A DNA stretch of 64,000 nucleotides from Curtobacterium sp. BH-2-1-1. Lineage in GTDB: Bacteria; Actinomycetota; Actinomycetes; Actinomycetales; Microbacteriaceae. The notes beneath the pieces are model-generated. The model worked only from the letters and a program-made list of their open reading frames with translations. It ran no database searches and had not been told where the DNA came from. The position numbers were made by a program, and so were the translations under genes. Numbering within the stretch: the first letter of the stretch is position 1; each line of letters begins with the position of its first letter. Below are positions 1 to 8,465 of this stretch, piece by piece. The DNA lies in the NCBI RefSeq assembly GCF_001806325.1, contig NZ_CP017580.1, forward strand, positions 2,480,001-2,544,000, given 5' to 3'.

Positions 1-2
1 CG

Positions 3-1388
<1,386 letters not shown>

Positions 1389-1389
1389 C

Positions 1390-2268
1390 GTGGACGTGGA
1401 CACCGTCGTGCGGTCACCATCGCCGGCCGACCTCGCTCGGGGCCTGGCGGCGCTGCGGTCGTGGCAGCGCGACGACGCACTCGTGCAGCTCCACCCCGGC
1501 GACCTCGGGTGGGCGTGGCGCCACGGGGCCGACGCGGTCGCGCGTGCGGTGCGCCTCTGGGAGGTCGACGGGCAGATCGTCGCCTTCGGCTTCCTCGACG
1601 GACCGACCACGCTCCGCATGACGGTGGCGCCCGAGCGCTGGACGGACCCGGACCTCGCGCGCGCCCTGGCGGCCGACGCCTCCGACCCCGGCACCGGCGT
1701 GCTCCCGAGCGGCCCTGCGTCGATCGAGGTACCGGACGGCACCGCCCTGCGCGGAGCGCTGCACGCTGCGGGATGGGGCGACGGCGAGTCCTGGACGCCG
1801 CTGTCCCTCGACCTGGCCGCGCCGGTCGGAGCACGCGGGTCGTCGCTGCACGTCGAGATCGTGCACGGTGCGGACACGTCCGACTTCACGGCGGTCCACC
1901 GCTCGGCCTGGGACAACGGGTCGTTCACCGACGAGCGCTGGAGGGCGATGTCCGCCGGTGCACCGTTCGCGGAGGCTCGCTGTCTGCTCGGCAGGGACGA
2001 CGCCGGGGAGCCGGTCGCCGGGATCACGGTCTGGCCGGCGGGCCGCGGCCGTCCCGGACTCATCGAGCCGCTCGGCGTCCACGCCGCCCACCGCGGTGCG
2101 GGACACGGGACCGCGATCTGCGTCGCCGGTGCGGCGATGCTCCGCGAGGCGGGAGCGTCGATCGCGTGGGTCTGCACCCCGAGCGACCTCGGCAGCGCCG
2201 TCGCGACCTACCGGGCGGCCGGCTTCACGAGGCTCCCGGAACGGCTCGACTGCGTCCGGCAGGCCTGA
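1390..2268 (+). CDS. GNAT family N-acetyltransferase
   Basis: Predicted acetyl-CoA-dependent N-acyltransferase of 292 residues. The C-terminal half holds a GNAT core: EPVAGITVW, then PLGVHAAHRGAGHGTAI, which matches the pyrophosphate-binding motif A (R/Q-x-x-G-x-G/A), and a final YRAAGF element. The N-terminal half also looks like a degenerate GNAT fold, so this may be a tandem-domain protein. The GTG start lies one base after the stop of the acyl-CoA ligase, so the two are probably co-transcribed and translationally coupled. The acceptor substrate is unknown. Confidence 0.8.
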   Translation: MDVDTVVRSPSPADLARGLAALRSWQRDDALVQLHPGDLGWAWRHGADAVARAVRLWEVDGQIVAFGFLDGPTTLRMTVAPERWTDPDLARALAADASDPGTGVLPSGPASIEVPDGTALRGALHAAGWGDGESWTPLSLDLAAPVGARGSSLHVEIVHGADTSDFTAVHRSAWDNGSFTDERWRAMSAGAPFAEARCLLGRDDAGEPVAGITVWPAGRGRPGLIEPLGVHAAHRGAGHGTAICVAGAAMLREAGASIAWVCTPSDLGSAVATYRAAGFTRLPERLDCVRQA

Positions 2269-2295
2269 GGCGAGTGACTCGGCGGGTGCCGCACG

Positions 2296-2301
2296 TACGC
2301 T
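2296..2301 (+). promoter_or_regulatory. -10 box for leaderless UbiA gene
   Basis: TACGCT ends 7 bases before the GTG at 2309, placing the transcription start at or next to the start codon. No ribosome-binding site is visible. Confidence 0.6.
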
Positions 2302-2308
2302 GGCACCT

Positions 2309-3178
2309 GTGACCCGGCCACGCCGACCCTCGACCGCACGGTTGCTGTTCGCGTCGTCGCACCCGGGGCCCACCGTCACCGTGACCGTGCTCGCGACGGT
2401 CATCGCCGTGGCGGTCGGGCACGCGTGGTGGACGGTCGTCCTCGTCGCCCTGACCGTCGTCGCCGGGCAGCTCTCGATCGGGCTCGCGAACGACTGGATC
2501 GACGCCGATCGCGACCGGGCCGTCGGCAGGTCGGACAAGCCCGTGGCGCAGGGGTCGATCGCCGTCGGCACCGTCCGTGGCGCGGCGTTCGGCACCGCCC
2601 TGGCGTCCGTCGTCCTGTCGGTGTTGCTCGGGCCGGTCGCCGCCGTCGCGCACCTCGTGCTCGTGGCCGCGGGGTGGGCGTACGACGCGGGGCTCAAGCG
2701 CACGGTCTGGTCCGTCGTGCCGTTCGTGGTCGCATTCGGGCTGCTCCCGGTCGTGGCGGTCTCGGCCGGGCCGGACGGCGACTGGCCGGCGTGGTGGGCG
2801 ATCGCGACGGGGGCGGTGTTCGGCGTCGCGATCCACTGCACGAACGTGTTGCCGGACCTGGTCGACGACGCGGCCACCGGGGTCCGGGGGTTCCCGCACC
2901 GACTCGGGCTCCGGGGCGCGGGCGTCACGGCGTTCGGGTCGCTCGTCGTGGCGGCGCTGCTCGTGCTCGGTGGTCAGGTGCTCGGGGACGATCCGGTCCG
3001 GGGCGCGGGGGTGGTGCTCGCGGTGCTCGGGACCGTGGTGGTCGTCGCGCTCGCCGGGGTCGGGGTGCGGCTCGTGCTGGCCGGGCGGGCATCGCGGGTG
3101 CTGTTCCGGCTCGTCATCGCGTCGTCGCTCGTGCTCGTCGTCGAGCTCGGCCTCGCCGGCGCCCGCCTGGTCGCCTGA
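2309..3178 (+). CDS. UbiA-family prenyltransferase
   Basis: Membrane enzyme that transfers a prenyl chain to an aromatic or other acceptor. The 289-residue protein has several hydrophobic helices and the family's first Asp-rich motif NDWIDADRD at about residues 61-69, for Mg-prenyl-diphosphate binding. A second acidic motif, DLVDDAATGVRGFP, lies near residue 190. I chose the GTG at 2309 because a good -10 box lies 7 bases upstream and the longer open frame reads antisense-like sequence through the previous gene. The product could be a menaquinone, carotenoid or lipid-related compound; the neighbours do not decide. It converges on the FAD monooxygenase gene. Confidence 0.85.
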   Translation: MTRPRRPSTARLLFASSHPGPTVTVTVLATVIAVAVGHAWWTVVLVALTVVAGQLSIGLANDWIDADRDRAVGRSDKPVAQGSIAVGTVRGAAFGTALASVVLSVLLGPVAAVAHLVLVAAGWAYDAGLKRTVWSVVPFVVAFGLLPVVAVSAGPDGDWPAWWAIATGAVFGVAIHCTNVLPDLVDDAATGVRGFPHRLGLRGAGVTAFGSLVVAALLVLGGQVLGDDPVRGAGVVLAVLGTVVVVALAGVGVRLVLAGRASRVLFRLVIASSLVLVVELGLAGARLVA

Positions 3179-3206
3179 CCCGCCGCCCGCGCGCCCCCGC
3201 GACCCG

Positions 3207-4373
3207 TCACGCCCACCGCATCGCGTACACACCGGCCAGCGCATCCGCGGTCGGGAGGGACAGGACCGTCCGGAGCAGCGCCTCCCGTCCGGCCGCCCCC
3301 ACCCTGCCGAGCGGACGGCCGAACGGACGTCCGAGCGCCATGTTCACCTCCGCCTGCCGCGCCGCCCGCCGCGCGACCGCCTGCTGCCGCCGCGCGTACT
3401 CCGGCCACGGGCCGGCGCTGCACGAGGCGACCGCCTCCGCGAGGAGCGGCGCGAGCTCGGCCGCGTCGAGCCACCCGAGGTTCATGCCCTGCCCGCCGAT
3501 CGGGCTGATCTCGTGCGCCGCGTCCCCGGCGAGGACGACACGGCCGACGCCGACCCGCTCGGCCTCCCGGCGTCGGACACCGAACCCGCTGCGCATGCTG
3601 CAGGACGTCGGGTCCGGCCGGGCACCGGTGCGTGCCGCCACGATCGCCGCGAGGTCCGCCGCACTCGGCGACGGATCGTCCGAGGACGCCAGGAGCACGA
3701 CGTACCGACGACGGTCGCCGGGCAACGGGAAGGACTCGACCACGCCGGCCGGTCCGACGTCGACGAGCGCGTCCGTCCGGGCAGCGGGGTCCTCGACGTC
3801 GGCGAAGTCCCCCATCGCGTAGCGGTCCGGGTAGTCACGACCGGTGGTGGCGATGCCGAGCAGGTCCCGCACGGTGCTCCGCGAGCCGTCCGCTCCGATG
3901 ACGAACCGGGCCCGCACGGTCACCGCGCCGTCGGGGCCGGTCCCGACCGCGTCGACGTGGTCCGGGTGCCGCTCGAGCGCCGAGAGCACCGTGCCGGTCC
4001 GGAGCGCGTCCGGCGCTGCCGCGGCGAGCCGTTCCCGCAGCAGGGTCTCGGTCCGGTGCTGGTCGAGCGTCGCGACGTACGGGTGCGTGGCCGACGCGTG
4101 GTCGAACGTCAGGGCGCCGAGCTCCCGGCCACGGCTGCGCGCGACCCCTCGGCGGACCCGGACGGCCTCCGCGAGGACCGGCCCGTCCAGCCCGATCGCC
4201 GCGAACGCGTCGAGGGACGGCGGGTGGATCCCGATCGCGCGAGAGCCCGTCGGCGCACCCTCGCGCCGTTCCCACACCACGACCTCGAGCCCGCGGGCCG
4301 CGAGGAGCGCCGCGGCGAAGAGGCCGACGGGCCCACCGCCGACGACGAGGACGTCGACGCGCTCCGTGGTCAC
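3207..4373 (-). CDS. FAD-dependent monooxygenase (PHBH/UbiH-like)
   Basis: Flavoprotein hydroxylase of 388 residues that would use NAD(P)H and O2 to oxidise an aromatic or similar substrate. Three family motifs are visible: the N-terminal Rossmann GGGPVG near residues 12-17, the DG motif in GADGSRSTVRDLLG, and the FAD ribityl-binding GDAAHEISPIGGQGMNLG. Length is normal for the group. The GTG start has a TAGGCT -10 box 6 bases upstream, so the mRNA is probably leaderless. It is divergent from the DUF4184 gene. The substrate is unknown. Confidence 0.88.
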   Translation of the reverse strand: MTTERVDVLVVGGGPVGLFAAALLAARGLEVVVWERREGAPTGSRAIGIHPPSLDAFAAIGLDGPVLAEAVRVRRGVARSRGRELGALTFDHASATHPYVATLDQHRTETLLRERLAAAAPDALRTGTVLSALERHPDHVDAVGTGPDGAVTVRARFVIGADGSRSTVRDLLGIATTGRDYPDRYAMGDFADVEDPAARTDALVDVGPAGVVESFPLPGDRRRYVVLLASSDDPSPSAADLAAIVAARTGARPDPTSCSMRSGFGVRRREAERVGVGRVVLAGDAAHEISPIGGQGMNLGWLDAAELAPLLAEAVASCSAGPWPEYARRQQAVARRAARQAEVNMALGRPFGRPLGRVGAAGREALLRTVLSLPTADALAGVYAMRWA

Positions 4374-4379
4374 GGCCCG

Positions 4380-4385
4380 AGCCTA
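4380..4385 (-). promoter_or_regulatory. -10 box for leaderless FAD monooxygenase gene
   Basis: TAGGCT on the minus strand ends 6 bases before the GTG at 4373. Confidence 0.55.
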
Positions 4386-4469
4386 CGGACGGTCGGCGCA
4401 GCGCCCACCCAGCCGATCGGCGCCCCGGGGTCATCCGCTCGACCGAAGCGCTCCACCGGGGCCGTCCGC

Positions 4470-4475
4470 GATGCT
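4470..4475 (+). promoter_or_regulatory. -10-like box for DUF4184 gene
   Basis: GATGCT ends 6 bases before the GTG at 4482. It is a weaker match than the TANNNT boxes, but the spacing is the same. Confidence 0.4.
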
Positions 4476-4481
4476 GGGGTC

Positions 4482-5234
4482 GTGCCCTTCACCGTCAGCC
4501 ACGCGGTCGTCGCCCTGGCCGCCCGCCGCACCCCGCTGCCCGTCGCGGCGGTCGCCGTCGGAGCCATGGCGCCGGACGCCGTCCTGTTCGCGCCGTTCCT
4601 GCCGCCCTACGTCGTGGCGCACTCGTGGGTGGGCGTCGTGACGATCGACCTGGTGGTCGCGCTGGTCGTCCTCCTGGCCTGGTGGTACCTGGTGCGGCCG
4701 GCGTGGGCGGCGGCCGTGCCGGGCGTCCGCGAGCGGCTGCCGGCGAGCTGGTCGTCCCCTCCGCGTGCCGGGGACCGGCCGGCCCGCCGGGCGGTCGCGG
4801 TCGTCGTCGCCTGTCTCGTCGGGAGCGTGACGCACGTCGTGTGGGACGCGTTCTCGCACCAGGCCGGGTGGGCAGTGCAGGCGATCCCGTTCCTCCGCGA
4901 GGGCCCGGCGGCCTACCCGGTCTGGGCCGGCGTGCAGGACGGTTCGAGCGTGCTCGGGTTGCTCGGGCTCGTCGTCGCGGCCGTGGTGTGGTGGCGACGG
5001 AACACGCCGCGTCGGATGCCACCGGTCGCTCGGCCGGAGGCCGCGGTCGTGGTGGCCGCGGGCGCGATCGTCGTCCTCGCCGTGCTCGGGATCGCCGGTC
5101 GGGTGCTCCTCGGCGGCGGTGGCGTCGCCGGGATCGTCACCGAGCTCGCCTTCCGGTTGCCGGTGGTCGTCGCGCTGGTGCTCGTGGTCGGCGCCGTCGG
5201 ACTGCTGGTCGGACGCAGCCGTCGCACCCGCTGA
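4482..5234 (+). CDS. DUF4184 family membrane protein
   Basis: Integral membrane protein of 250 residues that resembles the DUF4184 family, sometimes annotated as membrane-bound metal-dependent hydrolases. Conserved-looking polar residues sit in otherwise hydrophobic sequence: PFTVSHAVVALA at the N-terminus, APDAVLF, AHSWVG and THVVWDAFSHQAGWA, which could bind a metal. About five or six hydrophobic segments are visible. The GTG start is supported by a -10-like box 6 bases upstream; upstream codons in the same frame run through an antisense shadow of the monooxygenase. No biochemical role is established from the sequence. Confidence 0.75.
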   Translation: MPFTVSHAVVALAARRTPLPVAAVAVGAMAPDAVLFAPFLPPYVVAHSWVGVVTIDLVVALVVLLAWWYLVRPAWAAAVPGVRERLPASWSSPPRAGDRPARRAVAVVVACLVGSVTHVVWDAFSHQAGWAVQAIPFLREGPAAYPVWAGVQDGSSVLGLLGLVVAAVVWWRRNTPRRMPPVARPEAAVVVAAGAIVVLAVLGIAGRVLLGGGGVAGIVTELAFRLPVVVALVLVVGAVGLLVGRSRRTR

Positions 5235-5244
5235 CGCGGACCCC

Positions 5245-5386
5245 GGAGGCGCGGTGCAGCCGCCGTCGGTCGTGTCGCGTCCGGCAGGCCGCGGGTCGGG
5301 AGGCGCGGTGCACGCGCCGTCGGTCGTGTCGCGTCCGGCAGACCGCGGGTCGGGAGGCGCGGTGCGGGGCCGACCCGCGCCTCCCG
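5245..5386. repeat. 54-bp tandem repeats ending in an inverted pair of GGAGGCGCGG
   Basis: GGAGGCGCGG occurs at 5245, 5299 and 5353, exactly 54 bp apart. The intervening unit (starting TGCAGCCGCC or TGCACGCGCC, then GTCGGTCGTG) is nearly identical in both complete copies. The third copy pairs with CCGCGCCTCC at 5375-5384, giving 12-bp perfect arms (5351-5362 and 5375-5386). The array fills the gap between two convergent genes and could terminate transcription in both directions, though there is no T-tract. Confidence 0.85.
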
Positions 5387-5390
5387 TCCG

Positions 5391-6602
5391 TCAAGCGGTC
5401 GCGTCCGCCGTCTCGCGCGCGGACCGGTCCGCGGCGACCAGCCGCCGGGCCTCACGGAAGCGCTTCCGCAGCCGCTCGACCGGCACCTCGACCGCGTAGG
5501 CCGCCCCGACCGCGACCAGCAGGGCCGCCCCCACGAGCCACACCGTGCCCCACGCCCCGATCGCGAACGTGCCGAGCAGCGCGATGACCACGGGGTGCCA
5601 GAGGTACGCCGAGTACGACACGCGACGACCGAACCACGACACCGGCGTCCACGCGAGCGCGGCCGACAGCGGGGACCGCACCGACACCAGCCCACCGATG
5701 AGCATCGCCGAGATCAGCCCGGTCACCGGGAGCACGACGCCGAACGACCAGGCGTGCTGCGTCCAGTCATCGTCGATCCAGAACTGCACCGCGGCGAGCA
5801 GCCCGATGCCGAGCCAGGTGCCGACGTGTCCGGCGATCCCGGACGCCCACCTCCGGAAGCGCTCGTCGTCGAGGAGCAGTGCGAGCAGGCACCCGGTCGC
5901 CAGCGGCACGACGCCGAGCACGGGGGAGAAGTACACGTCCGGGGTCGCGCCGCTGTTCGGCGTCCGGTAGCTCAGCCACGACGCCGCTGCGGCACCGACG
6001 ATCACGACGCCGAGCCCGGTCATCAGCCAGCGCCGACGCGACCGCAGTGCGAACAGGAGCACGAGGACGGGCGGCCAGACGAGGTAGAACTGCTCCTCCA
6101 TCGACAGGCTCCACGTGTGCGCGAAGACGCCCTGCGTGGTGTCCCAGTACGAGCGGAAGAGGTTGCCGGTGTAGCTCAGCGCGATGAACGCCGCCTCGCC
6201 GGGGGAGAACGAGGCGCCCTTGTAGTCGCCGACCCAGTTCCACAGCGCGAGGCCGACGATGACGAGCGCGAGCAGTGCCGGGTAGAGGCGGAGGAGTCGC
6301 TTCGTCCAGAACGAGCCGAGCCGGATGCGCCCGGTGCGGCGGTGCTCGCCGAGGAGCAGCGTCGAGATGAGGAACCCGGAGAGCACGAAGAACACCGTCA
6401 CGCCGATGAACCCGCCCTCGAACTGCGGCACGTGCAGGTGGTAGAGGATCACGATGAGGATCGCGACCGTCCGGAGCCCGTCGAGCGCCGGAGCACGGTT
6501 CGTGAGCGGCGGCGGGGGCGTCGGTCGTGCGTGCCTGCCGTCGGTGTCGGCCGGAGCGGATGTCGTGCGGGTCCGCTCCGGCGAGGTCGTGGTGATGGCC
6601 AC
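5391..6602 (-). CDS. Acyltransferase 3 family (OafA-like) membrane protein
   Basis: Integral membrane O-acyltransferase of 403 residues with about ten hydrophobic segments. Family landmarks are ALDGLRTVAI near residue 38, the GGFIGVTVFFVLSGFLIS segment, and an Arg-rich cytoplasmic loop, TKRLLRLYPAL. Such proteins transfer acetyl or other acyl groups to cell-surface polysaccharides, lipids or peptidoglycan. The GTG start is favoured by AGGAGG with a 5-base spacer. The residues before 36 are Thr/Pro-rich and disordered-looking. The C-terminus ends just beyond the 54-bp repeat array. The substrate cannot be told. Confidence 0.88.
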   Translation of the reverse strand: MAITTTSPERTRTTSAPADTDGRHARPTPPPPLTNRAPALDGLRTVAILIVILYHLHVPQFEGGFIGVTVFFVLSGFLISTLLLGEHRRTGRIRLGSFWTKRLLRLYPALLALVIVGLALWNWVGDYKGASFSPGEAAFIALSYTGNLFRSYWDTTQGVFAHTWSLSMEEQFYLVWPPVLVLLFALRSRRRWLMTGLGVVIVGAAAASWLSYRTPNSGATPDVYFSPVLGVVPLATGCLLALLLDDERFRRWASGIAGHVGTWLGIGLLAAVQFWIDDDWTQHAWSFGVVLPVTGLISAMLIGGLVSVRSPLSAALAWTPVSWFGRRVSYSAYLWHPVVIALLGTFAIGAWGTVWLVGAALLVAVGAAYAVEVPVERLRKRFREARRLVAADRSARETADATA

Positions 6603-6694
6603 GGACGCCTCCTGCGCGATGCTGTCGATGGGGCCACGGGCCGTCGGGCCGTGACCGGATCGTTACATGATGCTCGCGGAAGGTAAGAGCCGTC

Positions 6695-7267
6695 TCAACG
6701 ACCGGGGTGCACCAGGGTCGTCAGGGCGTCGAGCCGTTCGTGGGCGATCGTGGCGAACGGGCGGTCCTCGTCGTCGGCGATCCACTGCGCGAACGACAGG
6801 TGGAACACGGTGACGGCGGTCTCGGCGGCGATGGTCGCGGCGGGCTCCGGGACGCCGCGGTCGCGCAGGACCTCACCCAGTCGGACCTTCAGGGTCGCGA
6901 GCTTCCCGAGCTCCCGTTCGCCGAGTGCGGGGTTGCCGTCGATGATGCCCTGGCGTGCGCGCGACCACGGGCGGCGCTCGTCGGGGAAGAACGCGCCGCT
7001 GGCGTCGAGCGCGAGCCGGACGAGGTCGAAGGGCGGGGTGCCGGCCGGTGCGGCCTCGATCGGGGTGGTGAACATGCCGAGGAAGTCGTCCTGCCCGGCG
7101 AACAGCACTTCACGCTTGTCGGCGAAGTGTCGGAAGAAGGTGCGCTCGGTGACCTCGGCCGCGGCGGCGATCTCGGCGACCGTCGTCTCGTCGTACCCCT
7201 GCTCCGCGAAGAGCTGCAGGGCAGTGGCCTGCAGTCGCTCACGGGTCCCGGGTTGCCATCGCGCCAT
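6695..7267 (-). CDS. TetR family transcriptional regulator
   Basis: Repressor of 190 residues with an N-terminal TetR helix-turn-helix (YDETTVAEIAAAAEVTER, then TFFRHFADKREVL, at about residues 25-55) and a ligand-binding C-terminal domain. It is divergent from the NAD-dependent epimerase gene. Two related palindromes lie in the 95-bp gap, one inside its own promoter, so autoregulation and control of the epimerase are likely. TAGACT ends 6 bases before the ATG, predicting a leaderless transcript. The inducer is unknown. Confidence 0.9.
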   Translation of the reverse strand: MARWQPGTRERLQATALQLFAEQGYDETTVAEIAAAAEVTERTFFRHFADKREVLFAGQDDFLGMFTTPIEAAPAGTPPFDLVRLALDASGAFFPDERRPWSRARQGIIDGNPALGERELGKLATLKVRLGEVLRDRGVPEPAATIAAETAVTVFHLSFAQWIADDEDRPFATIAHERLDALTTLVHPGR

Positions 7268-7273
7268 GTCCGC

Positions 7274-7279
7274 AGTCTA
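7274..7279 (-). promoter_or_regulatory. -10 box for leaderless tetR gene
   Basis: TAGACT on the minus strand ends 6 bases before the ATG at 7267. Confidence 0.6.
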
Positions 7280-7281
7280 CT

Positions 7282-7300
7282 GATGACAGCGACTGACATC
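7282..7300. promoter_or_regulatory. Operator-like palindrome 1 (TetR)
   Basis: GATGACAG-cga-CTGACATC is an inverted repeat with 7 of 8 positions matching. It lies in the -10/-35 spacer of the tetR promoter and over the ATGACA -35 (7283-7288) of the opposite promoter. Its half-site resembles that of the palindrome at 7311-7333. Confidence 0.6.
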
Positions 7301-7306
7301 GAGTGC

Positions 7307-7312
7307 TACGGT
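7307..7312 (+). promoter_or_regulatory. -10 box of epimerase promoter
   Basis: TACGGT, with ATGACA at 7283-7288 as a possible -35 (18-base spacer). It gives a short leader that includes the second palindrome. Confidence 0.5.
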
Positions 7313-7333
7313 GACGTCAGTTCATGACATCAC
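7311..7333. promoter_or_regulatory. Operator-like palindrome 2 (TetR)
   Basis: GTGACGTCAG-ttc-ATGACATCAC matches its reverse complement at 8 of 10 arm positions. It covers the -10/+1 region of the epimerase promoter and shares the core GAYGTCA with palindrome 1. Confidence 0.6.
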
Positions 7334-7362
7334 CGCCGTGGACACCTGCGAAGGGAAAGCAC

Positions 7363-8268
7363 ATGCACGTGTTCGTCACCGGGGCCTCCGGATGGATCGG
7401 CTCCCACACCGTCGACGAGCTCCTCGCCGCCGGACACACCGTCACCGGCCTCGCCCGCTCCGACTCGTCGGCCGCCGCGCTCGAGGCGAAGGACGTCGCC
7501 GTCGTCCGCGGTGACCTCGACGACCTCGACGCCATCCGCCGCGGGGCCGCCGCGTCCGAGGGGGTCCTGCACCTCGCGAACAAGCACGACTGGGCGAACC
7601 CGGCCGCCACGAATGCCAGCGAACGCGCCGCGGTCGAGACCATCGGCGAGGCGCTCGTCGGCACCGACCGGCCGTTCGTCGTCGCCTCGGGCGTCGCCGG
7701 ACTCGCACAGGGGCGCCCCTCGACCGAGGCGGACCCCAACCCGTTCGTCGGCCCGGACAGCATGCGCGGCGGCAGCGAGAACCGCGGGTTCGACTTCGTC
7801 GACCAGGGCGTGCGCACCATCGCGGCCCGCTTCAGCCCGACCACGCACGGCACCGGCGACCACGGGTTCATCGCCGCGATCGTCGGCGCCGCACAGCGCA
7901 CCGGCGTCTCCGGCTACATCGGCGAGGGCACGAACAGCTGGGCCGCCGTGCACGTCACCGATGCCGCTCGGCTCGTCCGGCTCGGCCTCGAGCACGCACC
8001 CGCGGGCACGAAGCTGCACGCCGTCGCCGAGACCGCGATCCCGACCCGGGCGATCGCCGAGGCCATCGGCGACGCACTCGGGCTGCCGGTGACCTCGATC
8101 GATCCCCAGGACGCGCTGTCGCACTTCGGGTTCATCGGCCAGTTCTTCGGCATGGAAATGTCGGCGACGTCCGAGGCCACGCGCGAGCTCCTCGGCTGGG
8201 AGCCCACCGGGCCGGGGCTGCTCGAGGACATCGCCGCCGGCGCCTACTCCGACGTGCGGGTGGCGTAG
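7363..8268 (+). CDS. NAD-dependent epimerase/dehydratase family protein (extended SDR)
   Basis: Short-chain dehydrogenase-like protein of 301 residues. The nucleotide-binding motif VTGASGWIGSHTVDELL is at the N-terminus. The usual Tyr-x-x-x-Lys is not evident where a classical SDR would have it, so it may belong to the atypical NmrA/epimerase-like group. The ATG at 7363 is preceded by GAAGGGA at a good distance; an upstream start would run through the operator. It is divergent from, and presumably repressed by, the TetR gene. The reaction is unknown. Confidence 0.8.
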   Translation: MHVFVTGASGWIGSHTVDELLAAGHTVTGLARSDSSAAALEAKDVAVVRGDLDDLDAIRRGAAASEGVLHLANKHDWANPAATNASERAAVETIGEALVGTDRPFVVASGVAGLAQGRPSTEADPNPFVGPDSMRGGSENRGFDFVDQGVRTIAARFSPTTHGTGDHGFIAAIVGAAQRTGVSGYIGEGTNSWAAVHVTDAARLVRLGLEHAPAGTKLHAVAETAIPTRAIAEAIGDALGLPVTSIDPQDALSHFGFIGQFFGMEMSATSEATRELLGWEPTGPGLLEDIAAGAYSDVRVA

Positions 8269-8282
8269 CGCGACCCACCACC

Positions 8283-8324
8283 GGCCTGGAGGCGCGTGGC
8301 GGCCCCGCCCCGCGCCTCCAGGCC
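8283..8324. terminator. Hairpin of paired GGAGGCGCG elements after epimerase gene
   Basis: Perfect 14-bp arms (8283-8296 and 8311-8324) begin GGCCTGGAGG, around a 14-base loop. The hairpin lies 14 bases past the epimerase stop. No U-tract follows, so its terminator function is inferred from position and stability. Confidence 0.55.
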
Positions 8325-8348
8325 GTCCCCGGTCCGGACCACCGCGCC

Positions 8349-8407
8349 CTTGGTGAGCAGAAATGGTCGGGTCCCGTCTCCGGACCCGACCATTTCTGCT
8401 CACCAAG
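8349..8407. repeat. Perfect 26-bp inverted repeat
   Basis: Arms at 8349-8374 and 8382-8407 are exact reverse complements (starting CTTGGTGAGC and ending GGTCGGGTCC), with a 7-base loop CGTCTCC. No coding frame or known terminator layout fits. The AT-containing core AGAAATGG stands out against the GC-rich surroundings. Confidence 0.9.
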
Positions 8408-8426
8408 TGCGCGCGCGGGGCGCGGG

Positions 8427-8465
8427 GGCGCGCCCGCGGGGCGCGCGGCGCGCCGCGGGCGCGCC
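8427..8465. repeat. 13-bp GC-only inverted repeat touching the ndh stop codon
   Basis: GGCGCGCCCGCGG (8427-8439) pairs with 8453-8465. The right arm reaches the first base of the minus-strand stop codon of the NADH dehydrogenase gene, so the stem could serve as that gene's terminator. Confidence 0.6.

Noticed and set aside
2577-4481. Long upstream extension of the DUF4184 frame
   Set aside because: It runs through the UbiA and monooxygenase genes with nonsense-like composition; the real start is the GTG at 4482.
5245-5362. Possible CRISPR array from the regular 54-bp spacing
   Set aside because: The spacer-like parts are themselves repeated, copies are too few, and there are no cas genes; this is a simple tandem repeat.
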